DNA of 22,695 bases from NCBI GenBank assembly GCA_002392705.1, contig DGHP01000150.1, forward strand, positions 5,605 to 28,299. Reading direction: 5' to 3'. Within the stretch, counting starts at the first letter, position 1. Each line of letters begins with the position of its first letter. Positions 1 to 8,555 of this stretch are shown here, piece by piece. The notes beneath the pieces are model-generated. The model was not told where the DNA came from and did not search any database. It was given only the letters and a program-made list of their open reading frames with translations. The stretch is from Lachnospiraceae bacterium UBA3845 (GTDB lineage: Bacteria > Bacillota > Clostridia > Lachnospirales > Lachnospiraceae). The translations under genes and the position numbers were made by a program.

Positions 1-896
1 TTGATGAAAGCTTCCTTGTAGTAATCCCACTCGGCGCCTTCCGGATCCGGCAGGTCATACTTGTTGAACATATCGACGGTCCACTCAAGCGCCTCCAGGG
101 TCTCGGGGCTTTCCAGATTGTAGAAATAGCCGTCGTCATTCTTGCCGATATAGCAGCCGTTGTTGGAGAAGACAGCGATCGTGGTCATATTGCCCTCATT
201 CAGGGTCAGACCGTAGACATCGATCACGCCGTCATTGTCGATATCGCGCTGAACCGCCGCCATCATTTCCTCGAAAGCGTCCCAGGTCCATGTGCCGTCC
301 GCCTGCATGTCATAGATGGTCTCGGGATCGATGCCCGCGTCATTCAGAAGTCTCTTGTTGAAATAAACGCCGGTACGCGGCTCTGAATAACCCGCGTACA
401 TCGCGTAGATGGAATCGCCCTTTGCATACTGCTCATGGAGCTTGTTCCTCTGGAACTTCGGCTGGGAGAAATCCAGGCAGTCCAGCGTCGCCAGGTCATA
501 CATCAGGCCGCTCGAAAGGGCGGATGTAATCGCCGGGTCGTCGCGCAGAATCCAGACGTAATTCTCATCGCCTCCCGTTGTGGCATAATCGACAAAGTCC
601 GCGGGCGTGGAGGTCCAGTCCGAGATTGCCTGCTGGGTAATCGTAAAATTATAGGTCTCCTGGATCCATTCCCGGTACTCGTCGCGGGCTTCTTCATAGT
701 CATTGGTCGGCTCCGCGGGATCGCCGCTCCACCAGTCACGGATTACGATTTCCATACCGCCCAGGTCAACCGGATCGCCGTTCTCATCCGTAATTACCGT
801 GTAGTCTTCCTCGTCAGCCATTACCACCTGCGCGCTCATCACCATCGCGGCCGCCGTAATCGCCAGCAGAGCTTTTGTGAACATCTTCTGCCTCAT
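1..896 (-). CDS. Sugar ABC transporter solute-binding protein (3' end outside window)
   Basis: Binds a sugar or oligosaccharide outside the cell and hands it to a permease pair, most likely the one encoded just upstream (1191-3093). The frame is open from the ATG at 896 to the window edge, giving 298 codons. AGGAGG sits a few bases before the ATG. A basic start (MRQKMFTK) and hydrophobic stretch (ALLAITAAAMVMSA) form a signal peptide ending near VMA/DEED. Family-1 binding-protein features include GVYFNKRLLNDAGID (about residues 178-192), followed by TWTWDAFEEMM and a D-N-D-G-V-I-D-V-Y-G segment. There is no cysteine in the signal region, so this is not an obvious lipoprotein, which is unusual for a Gram-positive binding protein. 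The family is clear, the substrate is not. It is separated from the permease by a structured 294-nt gap and may have its own promoter or processing site. Confidence 0.88.
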   Translation of the reverse strand, partial: MRQKMFTKALLAITAAAMVMSAQVVMADEEDYTVITDENGDPVDLGGMEIVIRDWWSGDPAEPTNDYEEARDEYREWIQETYNFTITQQAISDWTSTPADFVDYATTGGDENYVWILRDDPAITSALSSGLMYDLATLDCLDFSQPKFQRNKLHEQYAKGDSIYAMYAGYSEPRTGVYFNKRLLNDAGIDPETIYDMQADGTWTWDAFEEMMAAVQRDIDNDGVIDVYGLTLNEGNMTTIAVFSNNGCYIGKNDDGYFYNLESPETLEALEWTVDMFNKYDLPDPEGAEWDYYKEAFI

Positions 897-978
897 AATA
901 AAACCTCCTTCTGTTTTTGCCGCTCCCGCAGCTTTATAAAGATATGTTAATCTGCCGGGTCTGCTCCCGGACAGGAAT

Positions 979-998
979 AACCTGTATATTAACAGGTT
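979..998. other. Short hairpin ahead of the solute-binding protein gene
   Basis: AACCTGT and ACAGGTT form a perfect 7-bp stem around a 6-nt AT-rich loop. It lies 83 nt upstream of the ATG at 896 and ends where the 998-1188 inverted-repeat element begins. A second small stem, CCGGG/CCCGG, lies nearby at about 957-970. Neither is followed by a convincing T-run on the minus strand. They could be mRNA-stabilising or processing structures, or an operator. Confidence 0.35.
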
Positions 999-1188
999 AC
1001 TATTCACAGCTTGTCTGACGAAAAATATGGATGTGTCATGCCTGCATGTAAGCAGCCATATTTTTCATCAGGCAAAGCCTGCGAAGCAGGAACCGTCCCC
1101 ACAGCCTCAGACGGGAGCATCGAAGATGCGGCATACGTGCGCAGCACGGATGGTCTGAGGTCTGATGGGTATGGGGCTGTGAATAGTA
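998..1188. repeat. 191-bp element with 13-bp terminal inverted repeats and internal hairpins
   Basis: The ends TACTATTCACAGC (998-1010) and GCTGTGAATAGTA (1176-1188) are perfect inverted copies. Inside lies a second inverted repeat, GAAAAATATGG/CCATATTTTTC, which extends to about 15 bp with one mismatch. There is also a row of small perfect stems: CATGC/GCATG, AGGC/GCCT, CCTGC/GCAGG, GCATC/GATGC and CGTGC/GCACG. The element fills most of the gap between the permease stop (1191) and the binding-protein gene (start 896). It could be a non-autonomous mobile element or an intercistronic RNA structure that sets relative expression. I see no transposase and no clear target-site duplication. Confidence 0.55.
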
Positions 1189-1190
1189 CA

Positions 1191-2195
1191 CTACATCTTG
1201 ATTCCGCTCGTACTGATACTCTCCACAAATGCCCTCTGCGCGAACAGATACAGGATAATCAGGGGCATGATAATCATCAGCGTTCCGGTCGCCAGGATAC
1301 AGTTGGAATACGCCACCGACACCGTGGTCAGAACGCCCGTCATTCTCTGGATATAGGCGCTGAGCGAGTCGACCAGGCGGGCCAGACCCGTGCTGACCAG
1401 CTTCGTATTGCCCAGGAACATCTTGGAATAAAAACCATCCGTCCACTGCCAGACAAAAGCGAACAGAAAGCACGATGTCACGATCGGTTTCGTCTGCGGC
1501 AGCATGACCCGGGTGAAGGTCCGCAGCATCCCGCAGCCGTCCACATAGGCCGCCTCCTCCAGGTCCACCGGGATATTCCGGAAGAACTGGCGGATCATGA
1601 AGATATACAGGCCGTTTTTCAGTCCCATGCAGCCCGCGCTCATCAGATAATAAGGCAGGACGGAACCCCTCAGGTTCAGCGTCTCCCCGTGCACCAGCTT
1701 CACGATCCCCAGGAAATCAAAGAAGCGGAAATGCAGATGCAGGGAGCTGGCGATGGTCTGCGGAGGGATCAGGATCACCAGGATCACGCAGGCAAACCAG
1801 AAACGCTTGAGCGGAAACTCAAAGCGGGCAAAGCCGTAACCCACCAGCAGGCAGACCGTGACCTGCAGAAGCGCGATGGTAAAGGAGATCACCAGGGAAT
1901 TCACAAGGGCCTTCCCGTAGCTCATCAGCTCCGCGGCCAGCCTGTAATTCTCCGTGGTAAAATGCTCCGGAATCGCGATGACGATGGGATTATACAGGTC
2001 CGACTCCGTCATGAAGCTGACCGATATCTTGTTCAGAATCGGCTGCAGGATCATGAAGCACATCCCGAACAGCAGCAGGAATCTGCAGACTGAGACCAGG
2101 TATTTCCGCAGCGTGCTCTTCAGCAGGTAGCCGCCGGACAGCCGGTTGCGCTCCCGGAAGCTCATCTTCCTTATGTCAGAACCAGGCTCACTCAT
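1191..2195 (-). CDS. Carbohydrate ABC transporter permease, MalG-like
   Basis: Membrane subunit of a sugar importer, acting with the permease encoded just upstream. The 334-residue protein has about six hydrophobic helices. The conserved cytoplasmic EAA loop that contacts the ATPase is at residues 213-237 (EEAAYVDGCGMLRTF followed by LPQTKP). The ATG at 2195 has a GAGAGGAG ribosome site 8-10 nt ahead and overlaps the end of the preceding permease gene by 8 nt (ATGAGTGA), so the two are probably translationally coupled. The N-terminal tail of about 30 residues is hydrophilic. No ATPase gene is present in the window, so a shared MsmX-type ATPase is expected. The substrate cannot be told from sequence. 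It could serve the solute-binding protein downstream. Confidence 0.9.
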   Translation of the reverse strand: MSEPGSDIRKMSFRERNRLSGGYLLKSTLRKYLVSVCRFLLLFGMCFMILQPILNKISVSFMTESDLYNPIVIAIPEHFTTENYRLAAELMSYGKALVNSLVISFTIALLQVTVCLLVGYGFARFEFPLKRFWFACVILVILIPPQTIASSLHLHFRFFDFLGIVKLVHGETLNLRGSVLPYYLMSAGCMGLKNGLYIFMIRQFFRNIPVDLEEAAYVDGCGMLRTFTRVMLPQTKPIVTSCFLFAFVWQWTDGFYSKMFLGNTKLVSTGLARLVDSLSAYIQRMTGVLTTVSVAYSNCILATGTLMIIMPLIILYLFAQRAFVESISTSGIKM

Positions 2196-3093
2196 AATAG
2201 TAAACTCCTCTCGATATAACGGCGGACGTAATCCCGATGAAAGCCAGGATCAGGATGAAGTAGACCCAGCTCATGGCGGAGGCCAGTCCGTAATTCATCT
2301 GCTCGATCATGACCTTCTGGATCTTTTCGATGACCGCGTTGTCGGAATGCATGGAGAAATCCACCACCGTGTAGATCCAGCAGACCAGGAAGAGCGGGCT
2401 GATCATCGGAAATGTAATCTTCCACAGACTCTCCCATTTCGTACAGCCTTCGATATCTGCGGCCTCATACATATTGGAGGGGATGCTCTGCAGCCCCGAC
2501 AGGAAAATGATAATCGGGATTCCCGAAGCAATCGCCACATCATAGATATTGTCTATGATCTCAAACAGTTTCTCGAAAGCTCTCACGCCGACGCCGGAGG
2601 TCCTTAAAATATTCTCCAGAACCGCCGTGATGCTGATCCCCTGCGTGGTCTGCTCGATCGTATTGGCCAGATTCGCCATCAGCTGGTTGTTGGATTCCAG
2701 GCCGATGATCACGCCCGAAGAGAGGATCACGGGAAGGAAGAAGATCGCCCTCACCAGCGCCCTTCCGTGAAACTGCTGGTTCAGAATCAGGGAAACGAAA
2801 AAGCTGAACACGATAATCGCCACGGAATACAGCATCATGCGCGTGATCTCTTCCGTGAGCAGACGGTTGTATTCCGGATCAACCCGGAAAGCATGGATAT
2901 AGTTCGCGATCCCGGTCCAGATCGGGTTATAATTTCCCGCGGACAGCTCCACATTGCAGAAACTCATATAAAAGGACTGGGCGAGAGGCTTGACCATGAA
3001 CAGCAGAAAGCCGAGGATAAAAGGCATGATAAACAGGATCCCGGCCTTTGCCTTCTTTCTCTGAAGTCCCACATATCTCTTCCGCTGCTTCAT
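2188..3093 (-). CDS. Carbohydrate ABC transporter permease, MalF-like
   Basis: First permease of the second importer pair, 301 residues. A basic N terminus (MKQRKRYVGLQRKKAKAG) is followed by a helix starting ILFIMPFILGFLLFMVKP, typical of the LplB/MalF group. The EAA loop is at residues 210-233 (EAADIEGCTKWESLWKITFP). The long extracytoplasmic stretch between helices (about residues 130-185) is normal for MalF-type subunits. The ATG at 3093 is only 3 nt after the stop of the DUF5696-like gene, whose last codons contain the GAGGGAG ribosome site, so the genes are cotranscribed. It overlaps the next permease gene by 8 nt. Confidence 0.9.
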   Translation of the reverse strand: MKQRKRYVGLQRKKAKAGILFIMPFILGFLLFMVKPLAQSFYMSFCNVELSAGNYNPIWTGIANYIHAFRVDPEYNRLLTEEITRMMLYSVAIIVFSFFVSLILNQQFHGRALVRAIFFLPVILSSGVIIGLESNNQLMANLANTIEQTTQGISITAVLENILRTSGVGVRAFEKLFEIIDNIYDVAIASGIPIIIFLSGLQSIPSNMYEAADIEGCTKWESLWKITFPMISPLFLVCWIYTVVDFSMHSDNAVIEKIQKVMIEQMNYGLASAMSWVYFILILAFIGITSAVISRGVYYYE

Positions 3094-3096
3094 AAG

Positions 3097-5703
3097 TTAT
3101 TTCTCCCTCACAACCAGATAATCTCTGGCGGGAACGGTCAGGCCGTCCGCCTGCGCCTCGCTGAACCCGTAATTCACATAGACCTTCGTTCCGTCCGCGT
3201 ATTCTGTGCGGGACAGTACCGGTGTCAGGTTTCTGTGTCCTGTCATCTCCTGACGGAAGGTATGGCCCAGCTCCTTGTCATAGCGGGCGCAGATCCGCTT
3301 CATTTCCCCGCTCCAGGCATCGTAATCCGCCGCATAATAGCCGGTGTACAGGGTCTTCTGGAGGGCAAAGGCGGATTCCTTCATGAAGGTGAAGGACAGT
3401 CCCGCTCCGTACTCTGCCGAATACAGCAGTTCCTCCTCCGTATTTCCGCAGATATTGAGGGGCCTTCCGGTATAATTGAGCCTCCCGTGCACCGCCAGCT
3501 GCCAGAAGGGGATGCTCTCGTCCAGAATCGTATACCCGCTGCCATGCAGGTCCATGTCCGTTACCAGCGAGCAGTAGGGAACCGCGTAGTCATTGCCCAT
3601 ATTGACGCAGATCTTCGTCCCGCCTTCCGAGATTTTCTTCAGCTGCTCCTCCTGGAGCTTTTTCACCGCCTCGCGGCTGTAAGTTTTTTTCCGGTCAAAA
3701 TCGGAGGACAGGTCCATGCCCGTATCCTCAAAGGCTACGCCCGCACCGAGGGAGGAAGCCGTTTCCGCCAGCCTGTCCCCCATCTTCATGGCAAGCTCTG
3801 TATGCAGCAGATAATAAGGATCCAGGTCATCCCGCTCGGAATAGGTCACCGTACTGTACTCCAGAAGCTTTGCCCGCTCCTTGCTGATCCGCTTCGCCGC
3901 GTCCCTGAAGGAGAAAAAGCCGTTCGAAAGGCCGCTGTCAACCGCGTACTGGGTGATCCCGTTCAGATACAGGTCCACATCCAGGTCCTCCGCCGTCCGC
4001 GCCAGCTGCTTAAGTCCCTTCTTTCCGCCCATTTGGGAAAGCGGTCTGACGGAGCTGAGCATCTTCTGCTTCACGCCGCCGTTGCACCAGCCCGCCAGGC
4101 GGACCGACAGGTCTCCGACGCCCGCTTCATTGAGGTCCCGGATGATGTCCTCCGCCTCGTCGAAGGTCGTCAGCAGCAGCGGCCTGGAAACCGGCACGCC
4201 GGCGATCTGCTTCACCTTATCCACCGCGCCGACGATCTCCACCAGCACGGGTGTCCGCTCTTCCCCGGTCATCTCCATGGCCGCGCCGTACTTCTCCTGC
4301 AGGTAGCCGCCGTAGCATTTCGCCATGTCGGTGTAATCCCCGGAATCCACAAAGCGGTAGCGCTGCACCAGAGACTCCTCCGGAAGCTTCTCTACATACT
4401 GGTAAATGTCGCTGTTGGCGATATCGCCCACGTCATATTTTTCTCTCTGGCTGATGCTGTAGACGGCATTCACGTAATTGTAACTGCTGCTGCGGCCGCC
4501 GATGTCGGCCCGGACCGACGCATAAGGGCTTCCGTCCTCCAGAATACAGAGAAAAGAATCCTCGCCGGAGGAAATGCCGAACACGCCGCAGGTTGCCCTG
4601 GTATTGTGCACGACGGCGTCCCTTCCCAGGCACATGTCCCAGCCGTAGACATTGGTATAATAGCTGCTCTGGGCCGTCTTCCCGTTATTGAAATTGATGA
4701 TGGCCCCGCCGCCCTCCGGCACCAGAAGATAGCCCTCGTCCGCCTTTCCGCCGGCGCCGAAATAAGGCAGCGGCGTGACCGTATACATCGGGTACTCCTC
4801 CTTATATTCCAGGGAGTCAAATGGAATCTCCACCAGCAAGTCCCCGTCCTCCAGACGGTAAATCACCGAAACATTGAAGATCGGCTTGTCGGATTCCTTC
4901 ACCGACAGGTCCAGTTCCTTATCCGCTTCGAAATCCTCGTAGGTATAGCCGGCTTCCTCAAAATACTCTTCCATCGCGACCCGCACATTGCCCTTCGTGG
5001 TATCGCGCAGCACATAGATCACTTCGGTTTCCAGGATCGGGTACTGGGCCAGCAGCTCCTCCTCGTTATCTTTCTTGCCCAGCTTATTCCGGTCATATTT
5101 TTTATAATACTGTCCGAGGAGCTTCACGCCCTTCTCCGCCATGGCGGAGGACCATTTCTCATAGTTTTCCGCGGTCATGACAGGCGGAATCACATATTCC
5201 CGTTCCACATCGCCCAGGGAATAATTCACTCTTACGTAATCATCTCCCTGCTCGATGTCGTAGATCCCGTTTTTCACGCTGTAGGCGTCCGTATTGAAGG
5301 CCACTTCCAGACCGGAAACGATGGAATAGGACATCAGCAGCGTGGATTCCAGGCGGTTCTTCTCCTCCGTCAGCGCAAGGGTATCCGCCGACGCGCCCTC
5401 CGGATTCGAACGCCATACCTTGCCGCTGCTCTTCACCTCCAGGGAAAACTGGGTATCGGTGGGATCCATGGTAAACAGCAGTTTGTCATTCTCCATCACG
5501 ATGGGGGACTTATCGCCTTCAAAACCATAGATCCGGATGGGCTCTTCCTCCTCCGGAACCGCCCGGTAATTCAGGATCAGCAGAATTCCCCCGGCGATCA
5601 CAGCCAGAAGAATCAGCGGAAACAGCAGGCTTTTCAGCATACTGCGGACAGCCTGTTCCCTCTCGGTCTGTCGTTCAGTTTTTTGCCTTACCCCGTCCTT
5701 CAT
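3097..5703 (-). CDS. Membrane-anchored DUF5696-like protein, possible glycoside hydrolase
   Basis: Large cell-surface protein of 868 residues. I recognise it as DUF5696-like from memory; its activity is not known to me. One membrane helix at about residues 22-45 leaves the rest outside the cell. About residues 60-110 read like the beta-sandwich lead-in of several glycosidase families (ENDKLLFTMDP, then SGKVWRSNPEG). A barrel-like region runs from about 515 to 800, with acidic clusters such as FEDTGMDLSSDF near 655-667 and a strand ending AGWCNGG near 540. These suggest a hydrolase but catalytic residues are unproven. A GTG at 5709 is in frame but abuts the AGGAG site, while the ATG at 5703 is correctly spaced, so I start there. 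It sits 3 nt before a permease gene, suggesting action on the imported glycan. Confidence 0.72.
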   Translation of the reverse strand: MKDGVRQKTERQTEREQAVRSMLKSLLFPLILLAVIAGGILLILNYRAVPEEEEPIRIYGFEGDKSPIVMENDKLLFTMDPTDTQFSLEVKSSGKVWRSNPEGASADTLALTEEKNRLESTLLMSYSIVSGLEVAFNTDAYSVKNGIYDIEQGDDYVRVNYSLGDVEREYVIPPVMTAENYEKWSSAMAEKGVKLLGQYYKKYDRNKLGKKDNEEELLAQYPILETEVIYVLRDTTKGNVRVAMEEYFEEAGYTYEDFEADKELDLSVKESDKPIFNVSVIYRLEDGDLLVEIPFDSLEYKEEYPMYTVTPLPYFGAGGKADEGYLLVPEGGGAIINFNNGKTAQSSYYTNVYGWDMCLGRDAVVHNTRATCGVFGISSGEDSFLCILEDGSPYASVRADIGGRSSSYNYVNAVYSISQREKYDVGDIANSDIYQYVEKLPEESLVQRYRFVDSGDYTDMAKCYGGYLQEKYGAAMEMTGEERTPVLVEIVGAVDKVKQIAGVPVSRPLLLTTFDEAEDIIRDLNEAGVGDLSVRLAGWCNGGVKQKMLSSVRPLSQMGGKKGLKQLARTAEDLDVDLYLNGITQYAVDSGLSNGFFSFRDAAKRISKERAKLLEYSTVTYSERDDLDPYYLLHTELAMKMGDRLAETASSLGAGVAFEDTGMDLSSDFDRKKTYSREAVKKLQEEQLKKISEGGTKICVNMGNDYAVPYCSLVTDMDLHGSGYTILDESIPFWQLAVHGRLNYTGRPLNICGNTEEELLYSAEYGAGLSFTFMKESAFALQKTLYTGYYAADYDAWSGEMKRICARYDKELGHTFRQEMTGHRNLTPVLSRTEYADGTKVYVNYGFSEAQADGLTVPARDYLVVREK

Positions 5704-5746
5704 AACCACTCCTGCGTATACTCAGATCGATTCTGTTCGATCTTTT

Positions 5747-5790
5747 GTTCCGTTTCATCGCGCTTCCGGTTCCGTTTCATCGCGCTTCCG
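5747..5790. repeat. Perfect 22-bp tandem duplication between two operon genes
   Basis: Two identical 22-bp units (5747-5768 and 5769-5790) begin GTTCCGTTTCATCGCG and lie in the 95-nt gap between the YIP1-like gene (stop 5799) and the DUF5696-like gene (start 5703). A third unit begins (GTTTC) but diverges at once. The exact identity suggests a recent slippage event. Confidence 0.85.
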
Positions 5791-5798
5791 GTTTCTTT

Positions 5799-6524
5799 TT
5801 ACAGCCGGAACAGCAGTTCCCTCGCCAGCGAAATGAAATAGCCGACTCCCTGGGAAATCATGCTGAAGAAAATCATCAGGATGAAAATCATGACCAGCAT
5901 GGCGAAAAGGGAGGCCACCGTAAAGAGAAGATTCTTTCCAGCGGAATATTCGTGAATCTGCCCCATCGCCGCCACAATCAGAAGCCCTGCCCAGATCAGG
6001 GAAATCGCGGAAAGCACCGCGTAAAACTCCGCCTCCTCCACGGTAAATCCGTTGCTCAGGATCATCAGCGGAAACTGGATCAGGGGATAGGGCGTCAGCG
6101 CGTAGCAGGTCGCCATATAGACCTGGTTCAGGCGCCCCTTTCCGTCAAAGAGGGTCGTAAGCCCCCAGTTCCCGACGACCCAGAGGATCAGTGGGAACAA
6201 AACGCTGGCGATATACAGGAAAATATTGAGGCCTTCCCAATAGACCGTCAGAATCACAAAACTGGTATAGCGCAGCTTCAGGACCCGCACCAGAAGGGTC
6301 AGAATCAGAATCGTATTGGCCGCGGCCATGGTTCCCCGCTTCTCATGGGTCAGATCCCAGAAGCCGTCGAGGGGGTGCGTCGCGCAGTAAAGGGCAAACT
6401 TCAGGGAATCCCAATACTTTTCAAGCCGCGCGCGCCGCGCTTCTTTCAGTCTGCCGCCGTTTTCCGGACGAAGATCCTGTGCGCTTCCCGTGCTTACAGG
6501 CTTTGCGGAAGCAATCGTATCCAT
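5799..6524 (-). CDS. YIP1-family-like integral membrane protein
   Basis: A 241-residue membrane protein of the YIP1-like type by pattern. A soluble N terminus of about 60 residues contains KYWDSLKFALYCATHPLDGFWDLTHEKRG, the typical pre-membrane segment. Five hydrophobic helices follow, with the family-like YALTPYPLIQFPLMIL segment in the middle. Bacterial members have no settled function. AGGAGG lies about 6 nt before the ATG at 6524. It stands between the NHL/TPR gene and the DUF5696-like gene, and I recall similar neighbours in Paenibacillus-type genomes, which suggests a membrane partner of the surface proteins here. No catalytic motif is seen. Confidence 0.75.
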   Translation of the reverse strand: MDTIASAKPVSTGSAQDLRPENGGRLKEARRARLEKYWDSLKFALYCATHPLDGFWDLTHEKRGTMAAANTILILTLLVRVLKLRYTSFVILTVYWEGLNIFLYIASVLFPLILWVVGNWGLTTLFDGKGRLNQVYMATCYALTPYPLIQFPLMILSNGFTVEEAEFYAVLSAISLIWAGLLIVAAMGQIHEYSAGKNLLFTVASLFAMLVMIFILMIFFSMISQGVGYFISLARELLFRL

Positions 6525-6590
6525 ACGCTCCTCCTGCTCTATTTCCGAACTGTTCTATCTTTTCTTCCGGCCCCAGTCCTGATCAACTTA

Positions 6591-6768
6591 AATGCCTGCA
6601 TATAATATCGCCAGATGCATTTTCTCCCGGCTGAGTCCGGAAGTCAGTCGAATGCCTGCATAAGCGAATCTCCAGACGCATTTTTTCCGGCCTGAGTCCG
6701 GAAGTCAGTCGAGTGCCTGCATAAGCGAATCTCCAGACGCATTTTTTCCGGCCTGAGTCCGGAAGTCA
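6591..6768. repeat. Three tandem copies of a roughly 60-bp hairpin-forming unit
   Basis: Units begin at 6591, 6651 and 6712 (periods 60 and 61). Copies two and three are almost identical, and copy one is more diverged. Each unit contains two possible stems: AATGC with GCATT, extended by CTG/CAG, and TTCCGG with CCGGAA. The repeats fill most of the 288-nt gap between the NHL/TPR gene (stop 6813) and the YIP1-like gene (start 6524). They do not encode a continuing frame. Likely roles are mRNA structure between cistrons or protein binding. Confidence 0.85.
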
Positions 6769-6812
6769 CCGCAGAATCACTGACAGGGAATGACCCTCAT
6801 CAGCAATCCGCG

Positions 6813-8357
6813 TCAGGTCCTCCGCTCTGCATCCCGGGCCTCTTTTCCGTATTCATAGAGAAAGAAATCATCGGTCCTGAGTTCTTCCCTGACTTTTCGG
6901 ATTCTTTTTACAATCAGCGGCAGCAGAAACAGAATCAGCACTGCCGCGATGATCCAGGCGATGTGCTGCTCCACCCATTCCTTCCGGTACTGCTTGTAGG
7001 CTTTGGAATAATTCTCGGCGTCATACTTGATCTCGAAATAGTCCATCGCCTCGCGGTAATTCTCCTGCCGGAGCAGGGCCCGGCCGATCCCGATATAGGC
7101 AAGGTCATAATTGCCGTCCATGACCATGACCTGCTCCCAGGCCTCTCTGGACGCTTCATAATCGCCCTTGTCAAATTCCTCCACAGCGGTGTAGATCAGT
7201 TCGCCGAACTGTGTGGGCACAAACCCTGTCAGCGAGCAGTCCAGGGAATCCAGCACATAAAGCTCATGCCCGATATGCTCGATCCCCACCGGCCGCCGGA
7301 AATAACCGTCCATGTTGCCGTTTCCGCCGAAGGCGAAGACCATCCGCCCCTGGTCGTCATAGCCGAAGAGGCGGCCGCGGTTGCGGTCCAGGCAGACGAA
7401 AATGTCATTCTCCATGCAGGTTACGTCTGAGAAATAGGAGGGTCCCTCGTATCCGCCGCCGGAGCCCATGTAGAGGTCCCCGTAGATTCCCCATTCCCCG
7501 TTTCGCACCAGGATATCATTGCCCATCAGGTTCAGCTTGCGGACCGCGTCGGCATTCCCGCTGCGCAGATCATCCGGGGAAACCGCGCCCGTACAGGCGT
7601 AGATAAATCCCTCGTAATCCATGTACAGGTTGTCATATTCCGTCGGAACAAAGGATTCCATCTGCGCCCGCTGCGCCTGGGTGGCAAAGCGTTTCCAGAG
7701 GTAATCCATAAAATCAAAGGTCACCTTCGTGGCTCCCACAAAGCCGGAGAAGGTCCCGTCACTTTCATATTTTACAAGGCCTTTGTTGATGCCGGAGGCC
7801 ACGCAGTATACCCGCTCCGCCGTATCCACGGCGATCTTGTCCGGCTGAAAGGCAACCGCCGGATCCAGGGTATTGTCCACCGGCTTGTCAAACTGCATCA
7901 GATAATGAAGATCCGGATCCAGCTTGAGAATGCGGGCATTTCCCTTGTCCGCGATAAAGAAATTGCCATTCTCCGACACCGCGATATCCGTCGGCGCCAG
8001 AAAGGAAGTATTCTCCACTCCGCCGGAAAACCCGTCAATGATCCGCACGAGTTCCAGATTCTCCGCGGAATTCCGCTTGAGCTCGAGAATGCGGTTATTG
8101 CCGGTATCACAGATATAGATGAGATCCCCGCTCACATAGAGTCCCTGCGGGTTATTCATGCGCGTCTCCAGCCCCAGGTCGGCGGAGGTAAAAACCTTGC
8201 TGACCGTATAAAGGTCCGGGCAGTCCTGCACGTCCCCCCAGTAATCATAATTGTAGGTATAGGAGATATCCTCCGCCCACGCGGTCGCCGGGACTCCCAG
8301 GAGAATACCGGCCAGCAGCAGAAACGCTCCGGCTTTTTTCCATGATTTCATCGTCAT
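6813..8357 (-). CDS. Secreted NHL-propeller/TPR protein with C-terminal membrane anchor
   Basis: A 514-residue surface protein. The signal peptide (residues 3-28, ending ATAWA/ED) is followed by NHL-like beta-propeller repeats, clearest at 69-95 (NPQGLYV..., CDTGNNRILEL) and 121-149 (APTDIAVSENGNFFIADKGN). A short TPR-like helical stretch follows at about 391-450 (FDKGDYEASREAWEQV, then NYREAMDYFEIKY). A membrane helix lies at 466-484 with a basic cytoplasmic tail. Propellers of this type usually bind ligands or partner proteins, and no enzyme motif is visible. The frame extends to 8417, but GGGAG before ATG 8357 and the signal peptide fix the start there; ATG 8351 is a close alternative. Its place between the permeases and the YIP1-like gene suggests a scaffold or sensor for the uptake system. 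Confidence 0.78.
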   Translation of the reverse strand: MTMKSWKKAGAFLLLAGILLGVPATAWAEDISYTYNYDYWGDVQDCPDLYTVSKVFTSADLGLETRMNNPQGLYVSGDLIYICDTGNNRILELKRNSAENLELVRIIDGFSGGVENTSFLAPTDIAVSENGNFFIADKGNARILKLDPDLHYLMQFDKPVDNTLDPAVAFQPDKIAVDTAERVYCVASGINKGLVKYESDGTFSGFVGATKVTFDFMDYLWKRFATQAQRAQMESFVPTEYDNLYMDYEGFIYACTGAVSPDDLRSGNADAVRKLNLMGNDILVRNGEWGIYGDLYMGSGGGYEGPSYFSDVTCMENDIFVCLDRNRGRLFGYDDQGRMVFAFGGNGNMDGYFRRPVGIEHIGHELYVLDSLDCSLTGFVPTQFGELIYTAVEEFDKGDYEASREAWEQVMVMDGNYDLAYIGIGRALLRQENYREAMDYFEIKYDAENYSKAYKQYRKEWVEQHIAWIIAAVLILFLLPLIVKRIRKVREELRTDDFFLYEYGKEARDAERRT

Positions 8358-8555
8358 ATCCTGTTCTCCCGACCTTTCAGAACCATCTCCGCCTGCATTT
8401 TGTCCTCTATATCCCATCTGCGTGCGGTCAGCACACTCCGTTCCAAACGCCCTGCGCCTTTTCAGAATCCAGGGCCCCGCCTGCGGCGGTCAGCAGCACC
8501 CGGGAAGAACTATGGACCCGCCTGCCGCACATCCGGTACCGTCTCATGCCGCGGC
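8358..8555. other. 198-nt intergenic gap with weak repeats
   Basis: This is the gap between the permease stop (8556) and the NHL/TPR start. It holds two copies of GCGGTCAGCA (8424-8433 and 8486-8495, 62 nt apart) with weak surrounding similarity, and a small CCGC/GCGG stem near 8478. I see no promoter or terminator that I would defend. The genes on both sides are probably cotranscribed. Confidence 0.4.

Noticed and set aside
1036..1473. Minus-strand 145-codon frame across the permease end and the 191-bp element
   Set aside because: It overlaps the permease in another frame, and its far end runs through the hairpin-rich element. No ribosome site or domain.
2767..5841. Very long plus-strand reading frame (1024 codons) opposite the DUF5696-like gene
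   Set aside because: It lies fully opposite a gene with clear domains and ribosome site. Its product is rich in H, R, Q and G without any domain, as expected from the mirrored codon bias of a GC-rich gene.
6591..6768. Repeats as a CRISPR array
   Set aside because: Near-identical units without distinct spacers and no cas genes nearby. The whole unit repeats, not a repeat with variable spacers.
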